From contig CAYXXU010000008.1 of NCBI GenBank assembly GCA_964469155.1, positions 10,004 to 74,003 on the forward strand: a DNA stretch of 64,000 bases. Reading direction: 5' to 3'. Origin of the DNA: CAIWKO01 sp964469155. GTDB taxonomy: Bacteria; Bacteroidota; Bacteroidia; Bacteroidales; CAIWKO01. The notes under the pieces are model-generated. The model was not told the origin of the DNA. It made no database searches and saw nothing but the letters and a program-made list of their open reading frames with translations. Shown here in pieces: positions 53,840 to 62,545 of this stretch. Made by a program: the position numbers and the translations under genes. The stretch's first letter is position 1, and each line of letters opens with the position of its first letter.

Positions 53840-55399
53840 ATGATCACTTTAGGTTCGCACGATCTTACACTCGAAGAAATTTATTCAATCGTTTTCCAGA
53901 AAGAAGAAATAGCACTTAGCGACGAAACCGTTGCAAGGGTTAGCCATTGCCACGAATTTCTGAAAACTTTCAGCCAGGATAAGGTAATTTACGGTATCAA
54001 TACCGGCCTCGGCCCCATGGCTCCTTATAAAATAGAAAAAGAGAACCGCAAGCAACTGCAATATAATGCCATCCGCAGTCATTGTTCCGGTTGCGGCGAT
54101 CCCATCCCTGATAAATTTGCCAAAGCTGCCATGCTTTCGCGCCTCAATACTCAACTCAGGGCTTATTCGGGAATACATACCGAGGTGATCGAACTGCTTA
54201 CTTTGCTTATCAACAAAAATATTTCTCCTGTTATTCCCGAACATGGCGGCGTGGGCGCCAGCGGCGACCTGGTTCAACTGGCTCACCTGGCACTGATGCT
54301 TATCGGCGAAGGAGAAGTATGGTATAAAGGAGAAATTAAACCCACGGCGGAAGTTTTTGCCGCCGAGAACATCACTGCGGCTAAGATGCATATTCGCGAG
54401 GGCTTATCGCTGATGAATGGTACTTCGGTGATGACAGGCATTGGTGTTATCAACCTGATGAACTCCTACAATCTGTTGAACTGGTCGGTAGTAGCATCCT
54501 GCATGATCAATGAGATAGTAGGCTCGTTCGACGATCATTATTCACACGAACTGAATATTCTGAAACGCCACAAAGGGCAGGTAACTATTGCGGGTTTTAT
54601 GCGCAATGTGCTTTCCACCAGTCAGCGTATCCGCAAACGTCACGAACATTTATACGGTGTCGAATTTAAAGAAGAAGTGCTTGCCGATAAGGTACAGGAA
54701 TATTATTCCTTGCGTTGCGTGCCTCAGATACTGGGTCCGATTTATGATACCCTGCAATTTGCCGAAAATGTGCTGATCGCTGAATTCAATTCGGTGAACG
54801 ATAATCCTATTATTGATCCGGAGCACGAGAATATATTTCATGGTGGTAATTTCCATGGCGATTATGTTTCGCTTGAAATGGATAAGATCAAAACAGTTGT
54901 CACCCGCCTTTCGATGTTGGCCGAACGTCAGTTGAATTACCTGTTGAATCCACGCCTGAACGATCTGTTGCCTCCTTTTGTTAATTTAGGCACATTGGGT
55001 CTGAACTTCGGTATGCAGGGTGTTCAGTTTACGGCAACTTCTACAGTGGCTGAAAACCAAACGTTGTCTTTCCCCAATTATGTGCACAGTATTTCCTGCA
55101 ATAACGATAACCAGGATATTGTGAGTATGGGCACCAATTCGGCCCTGTTGACAAAAAAAGTGGTAAGCAATACGTATGATGTGCTGGCCATTCAACTCAT
55201 CACTTTGTTGCAGGCAATAGATTATCTGAAAATTCAGGATCAGTTATCAGATTATACCCGGGCCATCTACCTGAAACTACGCGCCATTGTTCCTGCTTTT
55301 GCTGAAGATACCACCAAATATGCCGACATCAAACGTATTCGCAAGTACATGGAAAAGAACCGTATTATTGCGGCCAACAAGATGCCAAAACTTTTGTAG
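53840..55399 (+). CDS. Aromatic amino acid ammonia-lyase, TAL-like (FjTAL group)
   Basis: 519 aa. The MIO cofactor triad is A140-S141-G142 (GVGASGDLVQL), and catalytic Y51 lies in YGINTGLGPMA. QEYYSLRCVPQILGP, NDNPIIDP, HGGNFHGDYVSLEMDK and FGMQGVQFTATST are conserved. Residue choices such as HGGVGASGDLVQLAHLAL and LPPFVNLGTLG are those of the Flavobacterium johnsoniae tyrosine ammonia-lyase group rather than standard HutH. RSHCSG at the selectivity site keeps His. It likely makes 4-coumarate or cinnamate. No flexirubin genes are nearby. Confidence 0.8.
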   Translation: MITLGSHDLTLEEIYSIVFQKEEIALSDETVARVSHCHEFLKTFSQDKVIYGINTGLGPMAPYKIEKENRKQLQYNAIRSHCSGCGDPIPDKFAKAAMLSRLNTQLRAYSGIHTEVIELLTLLINKNISPVIPEHGGVGASGDLVQLAHLALMLIGEGEVWYKGEIKPTAEVFAAENITAAKMHIREGLSLMNGTSVMTGIGVINLMNSYNLLNWSVVASCMINEIVGSFDDHYSHELNILKRHKGQVTIAGFMRNVLSTSQRIRKRHEHLYGVEFKEEVLADKVQEYYSLRCVPQILGPIYDTLQFAENVLIAEFNSVNDNPIIDPEHENIFHGGNFHGDYVSLEMDKIKTVVTRLSMLAERQLNYLLNPRLNDLLPPFVNLGTLGLNFGMQGVQFTATSTVAENQTLSFPNYVHSISCNNDNQDIVSMGTNSALLTKKVVSNTYDVLAIQLITLLQAIDYLKIQDQLSDYTRAIYLKLRAIVPAFAEDTTKYADIKRIRKYMEKNRIIAANKMPKLL

Positions 55400-55465
55400 G
55401 CGCCAGGAATCATAGTACAAGCTTCAGGCTCAAAGAATCAGTTGGAAGTATAATTGCAATCCAGT

Positions 55466-56047
55466 TCAGCTGCTGCGGTCGATCTCTATATTATATTTGT
55501 CTAAAAGCCCACCTATTGCCGATAAGGAGAACTTTGCTTTTCGTATGCGGTTTGTTTCCGGATCAATGGAATAATTGAAGGATGACCTTAGATCGGCTTT
55601 TTCCAATATGGTATGATCGAAGGTGGCTCCTGCCATGTCGCAATTTTCGAAAACAGATTCGGTGAGATCGCAGGCGCTGAAATCAACTTCATGCAGTTTG
55701 GTGTTGATGAAACGGGTCCTTTTGATCTTAGTGTTATAAAACAACGACAGGTTGAGGGTGCAGTCAGTAAAGCTGAACGACAGTCCGAATTCGTTGCAAT
55801 TGCTAAAATCAAGCCCCAGCATTTTACATTCCACAAACCTGATTTCGCGAAAAGCCGTTTTATTGAGTTTGGCCAAACTCAGGTTGCAACCGACAAACCC
55901 GCAATCCACGAATCTGATTCCTGAGAGATCGGTATTTGAAAAGTCGCAGTTGGTAAAGGTGCAGCCTTCATAAGTGCCCGGCTGCAAAGGGTTTTCTTTA
56001 CCGTTTATTTTGTCAAATGATCTGTTTTCTGCTAATATAGGTTCCAT
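55466..56047 (-). CDS. Pentapeptide repeat protein
   Basis: 193 aa. From about residue 30, consecutive A/C(D/N)LXX pentapeptides (CDFSNTDLSGIRFVDCGFVGC..., for example CDFSN, TDLSG, CDLTE, CDMAG) build a right-handed quadrilateral beta-helix. Irregular insertions mark a McbG/Qnr-like fold, but no quinolone-resistance assignment is justified. Likely cytoplasmic. Confidence 0.85.
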   Translation of the reverse strand: MEPILAENRSFDKINGKENPLQPGTYEGCTFTNCDFSNTDLSGIRFVDCGFVGCNLSLAKLNKTAFREIRFVECKMLGLDFSNCNEFGLSFSFTDCTLNLSLFYNTKIKRTRFINTKLHEVDFSACDLTESVFENCDMAGATFDHTILEKADLRSSFNYSIDPETNRIRKAKFSLSAIGGLLDKYNIEIDRSS

Positions 56048-56251
56048 TGCTATTGTTTATTTTGCAGTACAAAGTTCGCAATGTTTGTAAATGATCTGTT
56101 TTTATTTGCATGGGCAATAGTGCTATTTGTTGGTTTTTTCATAGCCACCAAGACTCTAAGACACCAGGATTCACCAAAATATTTTTCCATAATTCAACCT
56201 TTCCTTCATCTTTGCAGTTTTCCATTTATCCCTTTATCCAATCCGCCCTCC

Positions 56252-58243
56252 TTATTCTTTTACAAACTTCCTCACCACGCTGCCTTCGGCAGTGGTTAGT
56301 TTAATAAAATACAGGCCTTTGCCCAGGCGGCTGATATCAATGGTTTTTGTGCTGAGTGGTTTGCTTAATAATAGTTTGCCGCTGATATCATATACTTCGG
56401 CTGTGGTTTTCTGAGTAAGACCTTCTATAGTGAGGGTGGTGGTGGCGGGGTTGGGGTGAATTATTAATTTTTCAATATAATTCAGGTTTTTATCAACTCC
56501 ATAATAGATTCCAATCGTATTCAAAACGGTATTAGTACTGACAGGAAGATTAAAATCAAAATAAATATCTGCACGATTTGTTAATTGTGTTCCAATGGGC
56601 AAATTGCTTTTAGGTTTAATGGAGTATTTAAAGAAACCCTGGCTTGCTGCCTGATTTGTACCACTGTCGGGTAGCAAAATGTTATTGAATGTGACAGTTA
56701 TCAATCTGTCGGACGAAAGTAAATAGTCACAGGGATGACTCGATGCAATAATTCTTAGTGTACTTAAATCCATATCATTATCAAGAGTATCGCGCAATAC
56801 AATATTTAATGCAGAATCTGTTCCAGTATTTTGAAAACGTATTGTATATCGCAATTGACCAGGATTTAAGCCTATAATACCTTCAGTTGTTTGACCTACA
56901 GGATTTACTGATTTATCATTAGGATCAAATGACCCAATTACTATTGTGGTATCTGAATCGGTATTATTCGCAACCAATGTATCTCCTATTACAGGTTTTA
57001 TCAAGCCTGAAGAAATTATATAGCTTCCAAGTGGTAAGCTCGAAGGGGTGTTCATTATCAGTGAAATAGTTCTTGTTTCACCAGGTATAAGGTTACTGAA
57101 ATTCCAGGAAAAATTGTTAGCCGAGATTGTATCTGGAGTCTGACTAGCCATTATATAATCTAATTGGTTATCAATTGCAACCCTCAACGTTCCATTTTCT
57201 ATTTGGGTACCTTGGTTTGAATAACTCAACCAATAATTTGATGTAAAGCCCGGGCTAATATATGTGGAAGTTAATGTCACTGCCAAATCTCTTACCCCCG
57301 TTAAAGAATGACATGGGAAATTATTTCCAGACAGTACTATTCCAGGTGAATTAACATTTACAATAATACTATCTGTATCAGAAATTAAATATCCTTGAAT
57401 AATGTGCTTAATTGAATATTGGCCGGCACTATAAACATGAATATCATAACAACCATACATATCAGTGGTTGCATAAGAGCTTCCGGCTTTTACTAATTGA
57501 TACGGAACTCCAAATTCATTTGTATCTTTAATACCATTATTATTAACATCCATAAAAACCGTACCCAGAAGATTACCAATGATTGGAGCATATTCTACCA
57601 CTGGCAATATCCAATAAGACCAATTAGCATTAATTCCATAGATATCAATAATTGATTTGAAAGAGGAATTTGATAATTGAGTAAAAGTTTTCTCATTGGC
57701 ATATGCAAAATGATCTCCCGCATAAAGTGCAACAGTATCTCCCGGATTCATATTGAAATATTCCAAACCTGCCCAAAAAGTTGTCAATTCAGGAAAAGAG
57801 AGAGGTGGAATAAGATCAATTGTTGTCGGAGTGAAAAGAGTTGTATCTATCGAACTTATTGGTAAATTTATTCTTCGCAAAGGGGCAGCCGGGACACCAT
57901 TACTATCAGCCCAAATGGTAGCCGTAATATCACCAATACCATATTTCTTAGCGAAAAAATAGATAATTTTATTAATAGAAAATGCTGGATTTACTGTAAA
58001 TCTTTGCAAATGGGCTTTATGAGCATTAACATTTGTTCCCACAGCATAACCACCACCAGGTTCCAATAGAAGCGTCATACCTAATGTTGAAATCTGAGCA
58101 AACAAAGTATCAATATAGCCAGATTTCGGATGTTCAAATATGCGCTGAGTTTCAATAGGTTTTTCATACCTGTTGTGAATTGCCTGTGCCCAAAGTCCAT
58201 AGGAGGAAAGGCTGAGCAATGAGATAAGTAATATCTTTTTCAT
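56252..58243 (-). CDS. T9SS-exported DUF7619-type adhesin-like protein
   Basis: 663 aa with signal peptide. Beta-rich modules in the first 250 residues are followed by an SdrD-like segment (GTVFMDVNNNGIKDTNEFG) and a CARDB-like region. About residues 430-575 contain SFDPNDKSVNPVGQTTEG with LRYTIRFQNTGTDSALNI and TNRADIYFDFNLPVSTN, the DUF7619 signature. The T9SS type A CTD is at the end (LIIHPNPATTTLTIEG ... GLYFIKLTTAEG). It is the longest minus-strand gene here, and a near-perfect promoter precedes it. Confidence 0.85.
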   Translation of the reverse strand: MKKILLISLLSLSSYGLWAQAIHNRYEKPIETQRIFEHPKSGYIDTLFAQISTLGMTLLLEPGGGYAVGTNVNAHKAHLQRFTVNPAFSINKIIYFFAKKYGIGDITATIWADSNGVPAAPLRRINLPISSIDTTLFTPTTIDLIPPLSFPELTTFWAGLEYFNMNPGDTVALYAGDHFAYANEKTFTQLSNSSFKSIIDIYGINANWSYWILPVVEYAPIIGNLLGTVFMDVNNNGIKDTNEFGVPYQLVKAGSSYATTDMYGCYDIHVYSAGQYSIKHIIQGYLISDTDSIIVNVNSPGIVLSGNNFPCHSLTGVRDLAVTLTSTYISPGFTSNYWLSYSNQGTQIENGTLRVAIDNQLDYIMASQTPDTISANNFSWNFSNLIPGETRTISLIMNTPSSLPLGSYIISSGLIKPVIGDTLVANNTDSDTTIVIGSFDPNDKSVNPVGQTTEGIIGLNPGQLRYTIRFQNTGTDSALNIVLRDTLDNDMDLSTLRIIASSHPCDYLLSSDRLITVTFNNILLPDSGTNQAASQGFFKYSIKPKSNLPIGTQLTNRADIYFDFNLPVSTNTVLNTIGIYYGVDKNLNYIEKLIIHPNPATTTLTIEGLTQKTTAEVYDISGKLLLSKPLSTKTIDISRLGKGLYFIKLTTAEGSVVRKFVKE

Positions 58244-58282
58244 AGTTTTTCCATTTTTGTAATTAATACTTCAAATGAACGT

Positions 58283-58314
58283 CAAAGATACGCAATCATA
58301 TATAACCTTGCAAA
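58283..58314 (-). promoter_or_regulatory. Promoter for the DUF7619 T9SS gene
   Basis: On the minus strand: TTTG (complement 58311-58314), 20 bp, TATCTTTG (complement 58283-58290), 39 bp before the start at 58243. Exact match to the consensus. Confidence 0.65.
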
Positions 58315-58452
58315 TAAAATAACATGAAAAAAGTTAACGGTAGGATAAAATCAGTTAACGGTATGAATATGGAGCGAAATTACGATTTCAGAGTTACTGA
58401 ATTGTATTGATCACAAAATTGGAAGTGCCTAAAGTGGAAATTATATCCCTTA

Positions 58453-58887
58453 TCAGTCGCCCATAGTTTTCCAACCATATTTTGTCATAAACTCTTCTAC
58501 TTCGTCAGCAAATGTTTTTCTCGCGTGATGCATTTCCTGGTTCCTGATATAGTTCACCACCTCATTCACTTTCGACTCGCTTACCGAAACTGCATAATAG
58601 TCGTCCTGCCAGACAAATTTCCCGGGTATTAACTTGCCGGCATTGATCCAAAAAGAAGATTCGCCTTTGATAAGCTGCGACACTTTTGAGATGCATTGAT
58701 CTTTACCCAACGAAATCAGGCAGTGCAAATGTTCATCATAGCCATTGATGGCTTGCAGGAAAATTTCTTTCTGTTTGCAATTATCGGCTATATGAGTGTG
58801 TAAATCTGCTCTGATTTCTTTTTTAATCCAGGGTTCCCTGTTTTTTGTCGAAAAGACCAAATGAACCCAAATTCTGACAAATGACAT
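58453..58887 (-). CDS. REP-associated tyrosine transposase (RAYT/TnpA_REP, IS200-like)
   Basis: 144 aa, a single Y1 HUH domain. DEHLHCLISL holds the HUH pair (H53, H55), and YIRNQEMHH supplies the catalytic Y113 with the helix residues after it. WVHLVFSTKNREPW and FVWQDDYYAVSVS are the other family marks. There is no second domain or partner. REP-like palindromes lie right upstream of its start (58936-59046), as expected for a RAYT-REP pair. Probably intact. Confidence 0.85.
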   Translation of the reverse strand: MSFVRIWVHLVFSTKNREPWIKKEIRADLHTHIADNCKQKEIFLQAINGYDEHLHCLISLGKDQCISKVSQLIKGESSFWINAGKLIPGKFVWQDDYYAVSVSESKVNEVVNYIRNQEMHHARKTFADEVEEFMTKYGWKTMGD

Positions 58888-58935
58888 GGTGTTTTATTTT
58901 AATGTGGCTAAAGCCGGTTTTTCCTTTCTTTTTGT

Positions 58936-59046
58936 CCGTCCCATAAATGGGACGGCAATGAAATATGCATCATTGCCGTTGGCTTCATTGCCGTTGGCTT
59001 CAGCCAACGGAAACCAATTAACACACAAATATAAGGGCTTTAGCCC
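58936..59046. repeat. REP-like palindromes beside the RAYT gene
   Basis: Three inverted repeats: CCGTCCCAT/ATGGGACGG (58936-58955), CCGTTGGCT/AGCCAACGG (58991-59010) and GGGCT/AGCCC (59035-59046). CATTGCCGTTGGCTT also occurs twice as a direct repeat starting near 58971 and 58986. Confidence 0.8.
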
Positions 59047-59080
59047 AAATATTCATTCAATTTTGGCTCTTATATCAAAA

Positions 59081-59118
59081 AAAACTCCTGCCGCCAGCCT
59101 GCAGCAGGAGTTTTCTCT
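59081..59118 (-). terminator. Rho-independent terminator for the gene at 59150
   Basis: On the minus strand, AAAACTCCTGC pairs with GCAGGAGTTTT, followed by eight T. Located about 30 bp past the stop at 59150. Confidence 0.8.
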
Positions 59119-59149
59119 CCTATTCCCTACCCTTATTACATCTATTCTT

Positions 59150-59923
59150 TTAGCTGATCACCATACCATTTACCTGCGACCAGGGGCCGTTCAGTTCAGG
59201 ATGTTTGGTATTGATCCAGCGCACAAAAAACTGCAGCAAATTGCCTACTTCAGATTCGGCGAATTTCTTTTTGAAAATTGCCTTGGTATATATCTCTTTG
59301 GTGGTGCCATCATCGGGGCCGGCAAGCGAGCGTGGACGTACTTTGCTTGCCGTCAGGGATGGGTCACTTGCAGCCACGGTGGTAAAAGGCAGACTGCTGA
59401 AGGCAATTTCAACCGCATCGGAACCTTCGGCCTTGCTCGAGCGGGCCATATCGGCCGTGGCCCGGCACAAAAACTTCACCTCACCCTGTCCCAGCATAAC
59501 CACATCGACAAAACAACGGGCGGCAATGGCCGTTGATGGTTTTGCGTGAGAAGAAACCGGATGGGCTATGTTAAGCGTATCGCGGTCGCCGTTGATTATT
59601 GTTGCACTTGCAGCCATGCGGTTGAGCAAGGGGCGGAAAAATGAACCAAAAGATTTCATGGTATCTTCCATATTCTGACGCGTAGTGCTGGTTTTGGTTT
59701 GCTTGTTCTTGTGCAGGTCCCAAAATCCCGGATGGGCAGTGTCGCCGCTGATAAATGATTTGACAAAGGCCTTTAAGGTAGCCAGTTCGTCGGCAGTTAA
59801 ACCAAGCACTATGCCGCGGGGATCGGTATCGCCCGGCAGGGTGCTGTTCAAATAATCATCAACAAGTACAATGTAAATGATAAATGCAGTAATTTTTTTG
59901 GGGATTCTTCCTTGGTTTGACAT
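59150..59923 (-). CDS. Hypothetical protein, distant relative of the product at 21788
   Basis: 257 aa, no signal peptide. The N-terminal GRIPKKITAFIIYI and LTADELATLKAF resemble the product at 21788. The C-terminus LLQFFVRWINTKHPELNGPWS recalls its aromatic end, with similar total length and a similar upstream array. The middle (FFRPLLNRMAASATIINGDRDTLNIAH) is low in charge and the composition is rich in Ala/Ser. Function unknown. Confidence 0.7.
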   Translation of the reverse strand: MSNQGRIPKKITAFIIYIVLVDDYLNSTLPGDTDPRGIVLGLTADELATLKAFVKSFISGDTAHPGFWDLHKNKQTKTSTTRQNMEDTMKSFGSFFRPLLNRMAASATIINGDRDTLNIAHPVSSHAKPSTAIAARCFVDVVMLGQGEVKFLCRATADMARSSKAEGSDAVEIAFSSLPFTTVAASDPSLTASKVRPRSLAGPDDGTTKEIYTKAIFKKKFAESEVGNLLQFFVRWINTKHPELNGPWSQVNGMVIS

Positions 59924-60030
59924 GGTATTAAGTTTTAAAATGAATAAATATTATGAATTATTAAACTAAGTAACTGATTTCGTGAATTTAAAAACAATAT
60001 TTTATTTTTGGTTCTCAATTTTTAAACTTT

Positions 60031-60240
60031 CTACGGTTTCGTAGAAAGTTTCTATGATGGCATCCGAACTTTCCATGACGTCGTAGAAACTTTCGATGAC
60101 GACATCCGAACTTTCGATGATGGCATCCGTACTTCCGATGATGGCATCCGAACCTTCTATGATGTCGTAGAAACTTTCGATGATGGCATCTGAACTTCCG
60201 ATGACGGCATCCGAACTTCCGATGACACTTTCCAAACTTT
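60031..60240. repeat. Tandem array, ten 21-bp units
   Basis: Ten units ending in -GAACTTT, -GTAGAAACTTT or -GAACTTC, running 60031-60240, with mixed subtypes (GATGATGGCATCCGAACTTT and GACGTCGTAGAAACTTT). Open on both strands because of the 3-fold period; the minus reading is AIIESFYD-type heptads. 107 bp upstream of the start at 59923. No other gene in 59924-60435. Confidence 0.9.
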
Positions 60241-60435
60241 GGAATTCAGATTCCAAACCCCTCTCTCCCATTTCCTGAAATTTGAAAAGGTTTCTATGAT
60301 CAGAAAAATTTTTGTGGGTAGTGGTAATCATGATCTTTTTGTTTCGAATTTCATACTATCAAAATTACAAAACCATACCCCCCTTAAAAAATAGCCAATC
60401 GACTTTTTTTCATTTAGAAAAAAAAATGCTGCAGG

Positions 60436-61185
60436 CTAACAAAACAGGCCACTTTGATAAACGAAATCCATGAGATCCTTGTGGCAGGCGAATTCCATGA
60501 GTTGCATGATACGGGATTTGCGTCCTTTAATGCACGACACACTTTTGCATAGCTTATTTGCGATCTCCTGATTGCTTTTTCCTTGATACATTAGCTCCAA
60601 AACATCATAAAGATCATTCGGCAACGCCCTGGCTTTTTTCACCAGAGACGAGCGGGCTTCGCGGTTCAGATGTGCCTTTAGCTGGGCGGGGTCGGTCAGG
60701 GGCCCGTCGAACACAAATGCGCAGCACGAAACCAGGCGGGGGTTGTTGCCAAAGTGCCAGGTGACCACCGTGCATTTCCACAAGCCGAGCAGGCTTTGGC
60801 CGTCTTTGCGCTGCAGCATCATGCTCAGCGACTTAACACTGCCGCTTTCCAACAGGGCCAGTTGGCCCAGCAGGCATTTAAACTTATGCACCTCGTCAGC
60901 CGCTATCAGGGCGCGCAAAAATCCGCTTCCCATCTGCTGCATCTCTTCTTTGGTAAATTGCACACATTCGTGCCAACAGGAGTTGGCGCAGTAATAGCAC
61001 ATGCTGTCGGCGTCGCCCGATGGGGGCATTTCGATGATCATTTCGGCCATAAGGCAGTTGAGGCACGATTCGGGCGGAAGCATAGTACTAGCGTATGGCA
61101 AACTGTATTTTGCCCCTGATCCTTTTTTGGATCTATGGCCACTACTGTCCAATGCCTTACGCATGGAGGGGTAACGCAAAAACAA
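60436..61185 (-). CDS. Cys-rich LuxR-type regulator with PAS-like middle
   Basis: 249 aa. About residues 38-76 contain seven Cys in pairs (CLNC, CYYC, C..C), resembling a metal or redox site. A PAS-like middle runs from about 90 to 165 (FLRALIAADEVHKF, MMLQRKDGQSLLGLW). The C-terminus is a LuxR/GerE helix-turn-helix (LYDVLELMYQGKSNQEIANKL ... SRIMQLMEF). The start at 61185 is uncertain; an internal Met at residue 8 also fits. It may sense an effector or redox state. The 21-bp array lies beyond its 3' end. Confidence 0.7.
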   Translation of the reverse strand: MFLRYPSMRKALDSSGHRSKKGSGAKYSLPYASTMLPPESCLNCLMAEMIIEMPPSGDADSMCYYCANSCWHECVQFTKEEMQQMGSGFLRALIAADEVHKFKCLLGQLALLESGSVKSLSMMLQRKDGQSLLGLWKCTVVTWHFGNNPRLVSCCAFVFDGPLTDPAQLKAHLNREARSSLVKKARALPNDLYDVLELMYQGKSNQEIANKLCKSVSCIKGRKSRIMQLMEFACHKDLMDFVYQSGLFC

Positions 61186-61528
61186 TACATTTATTGTCGG
61201 ATAAGTGAAATAAATAATTGTAACCCTTCAAAGGCCAAAAATTACGCAGGGTTTTATAAGTATAGGATACTGTTCGCTATTGGCTTGTGAATCATGGCTT
61301 TTGGCTTGTGGCTTATGGCCCACAACACAAAATCTCATTGTGTTCTTTGTGAAAAACTTTGTGCCATTGTGGTTGAAAAAAAGAAGATAACCACAAAGTT
61401 CACAAGGAAAAAGATACACAATGTGCACAAAGACAGTTCATGCTAAAGAAAATAGACTCATACATGTTTCTATCAGAAATTTTCCTATATTTGTAGGGTT
61501 GTAGGCTGTGTAATTTAAAACCGGGGAC
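61186..61528. other. Gene-free stretch with degenerate ACAAAG repeats
   Basis: 343 bp. It holds copies of a CACAAAG/CTTTGTG motif in both orientations near 61327-61432, similar to intergenic runs at 35070-35110 and 40093-40135, and TATATTTG near 61486. No gene. Confidence 0.5.
61486..61493 (+). promoter_or_regulatory. Candidate -7 element for the T9SS gene at 61529
   Basis: TATATTTG, 35 bp before the ATG. The -33 box is not convincing. Confidence 0.4.
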
Positions 61529-62494
61529 ATGAAAAAAATTTTATGCTTATTTACAAGCTCCTTATTAATGATGTCTGCTTTTGGACAGATAAAAGCAGAA
61601 TGGGTGCCATCAGATACCATTACTTTCGAATCGCCCTCTGCCGATATCCTGATCAGTCCCGATAGCGGCAACCTTTGGCAAATTGGTAAACCACAGAAAA
61701 CCTTTTTCAGCAATGCGCATACCGGTTCCAAAGCCATCGTCACTGATACACTGAACCCTTATCCGCCTGACGATACTTCATCATTTATCTATACTATCCG
61801 TCAGCCCTTTCTGCAAAGCTGTGCAACTTGCCTGAGTTTTTCACATAAATACGATATGGATACTGTGGGCGACAGAGGTATTATAGAAGCTTCATACGAC
61901 GGTGGCAATTCGTGGCTTATCGTTAAGGATACTAACCTAAACTCTTTACAGTGGGGATTTTCTTACTTTAATTGGAGTTATGATTTTATTGAAAACACCG
62001 GAAATATAATGTCGCATAAGCTAATCACTTCAGGAAGATCCGACGGATGGATACGTTCGGAATTTTGCTGGCAATGGTTCATGCCTGTAAAAACAGACAC
62101 GATAATACCTATGCCCGATAGCCTTTTGATACGCTTTACCTTTATCTCCGATTCGATTGTTAAGAACAAGGATGGCTGGATAATTGATGATATGGTCGCC
62201 GTCATGCCTGGTCCGGGTGATTGTAGTGGTATAAAGGAAAATGCTTTTGACAAACAGATTTCGGTGTTCCCCAACCCCTTCACCACAACCACCCAAATAA
62301 GCCTCAACCAGACCTATCATAACATAACCCTTGCCGTTTACGATATTCAAGGCAAACTGATGTTGCAAAATGAATATCCCAATTGTGATAAAATAATCCT
62401 TAACCGCAACGGCCTGAACAACGGGATGTACTTTTTGAGAATAACGTTGGATGGGAAATGGGTTGAGACGAGGAAGATGGTGGTGAGTGAATAG
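61529..62494 (+). CDS. T9SS type A exported protein
   Basis: 321 aa. Signal peptide (ending near AFGQ). The body has a jelly-roll-like domain resembling MAM/adhesion modules (LSFSHKYDMDTVGDRGIIEASYDGGNSW, KDGWIIDDMVAVMPG). The CTD is SVFPNPFTTTTQISLN ... GMYFLRITLDGK, T9SS type A. Probably a secreted glycan-binding or adhesin protein. The next gene follows after 51 bp on the same strand. Confidence 0.8.
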   Translation: MKKILCLFTSSLLMMSAFGQIKAEWVPSDTITFESPSADILISPDSGNLWQIGKPQKTFFSNAHTGSKAIVTDTLNPYPPDDTSSFIYTIRQPFLQSCATCLSFSHKYDMDTVGDRGIIEASYDGGNSWLIVKDTNLNSLQWGFSYFNWSYDFIENTGNIMSHKLITSGRSDGWIRSEFCWQWFMPVKTDTIIPMPDSLLIRFTFISDSIVKNKDGWIIDDMVAVMPGPGDCSGIKENAFDKQISVFPNPFTTTTQISLNQTYHNITLAVYDIQGKLMLQNEYPNCDKIILNRNGLNNGMYFLRITLDGKWVETRKMVVSE

Positions 62495-62545
62495 TGAATA
62501 ACGAAAAGTGAATAGTTAATAATGAAGTAATTGTAAATTATTACC

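Noticed and set aside
56081..56304. Overlapping 72- and 64-aa ORFs before the DUF7619 gene end
   Set aside because: AT-rich intergenic sequence containing a degenerate dispersed repeat; no coding signal.
60002..60331. 109-aa minus-strand ORF with AIIESSD repeats
   Set aside because: 21-bp array by-product, lying in the upstream region of the gene at 59923.
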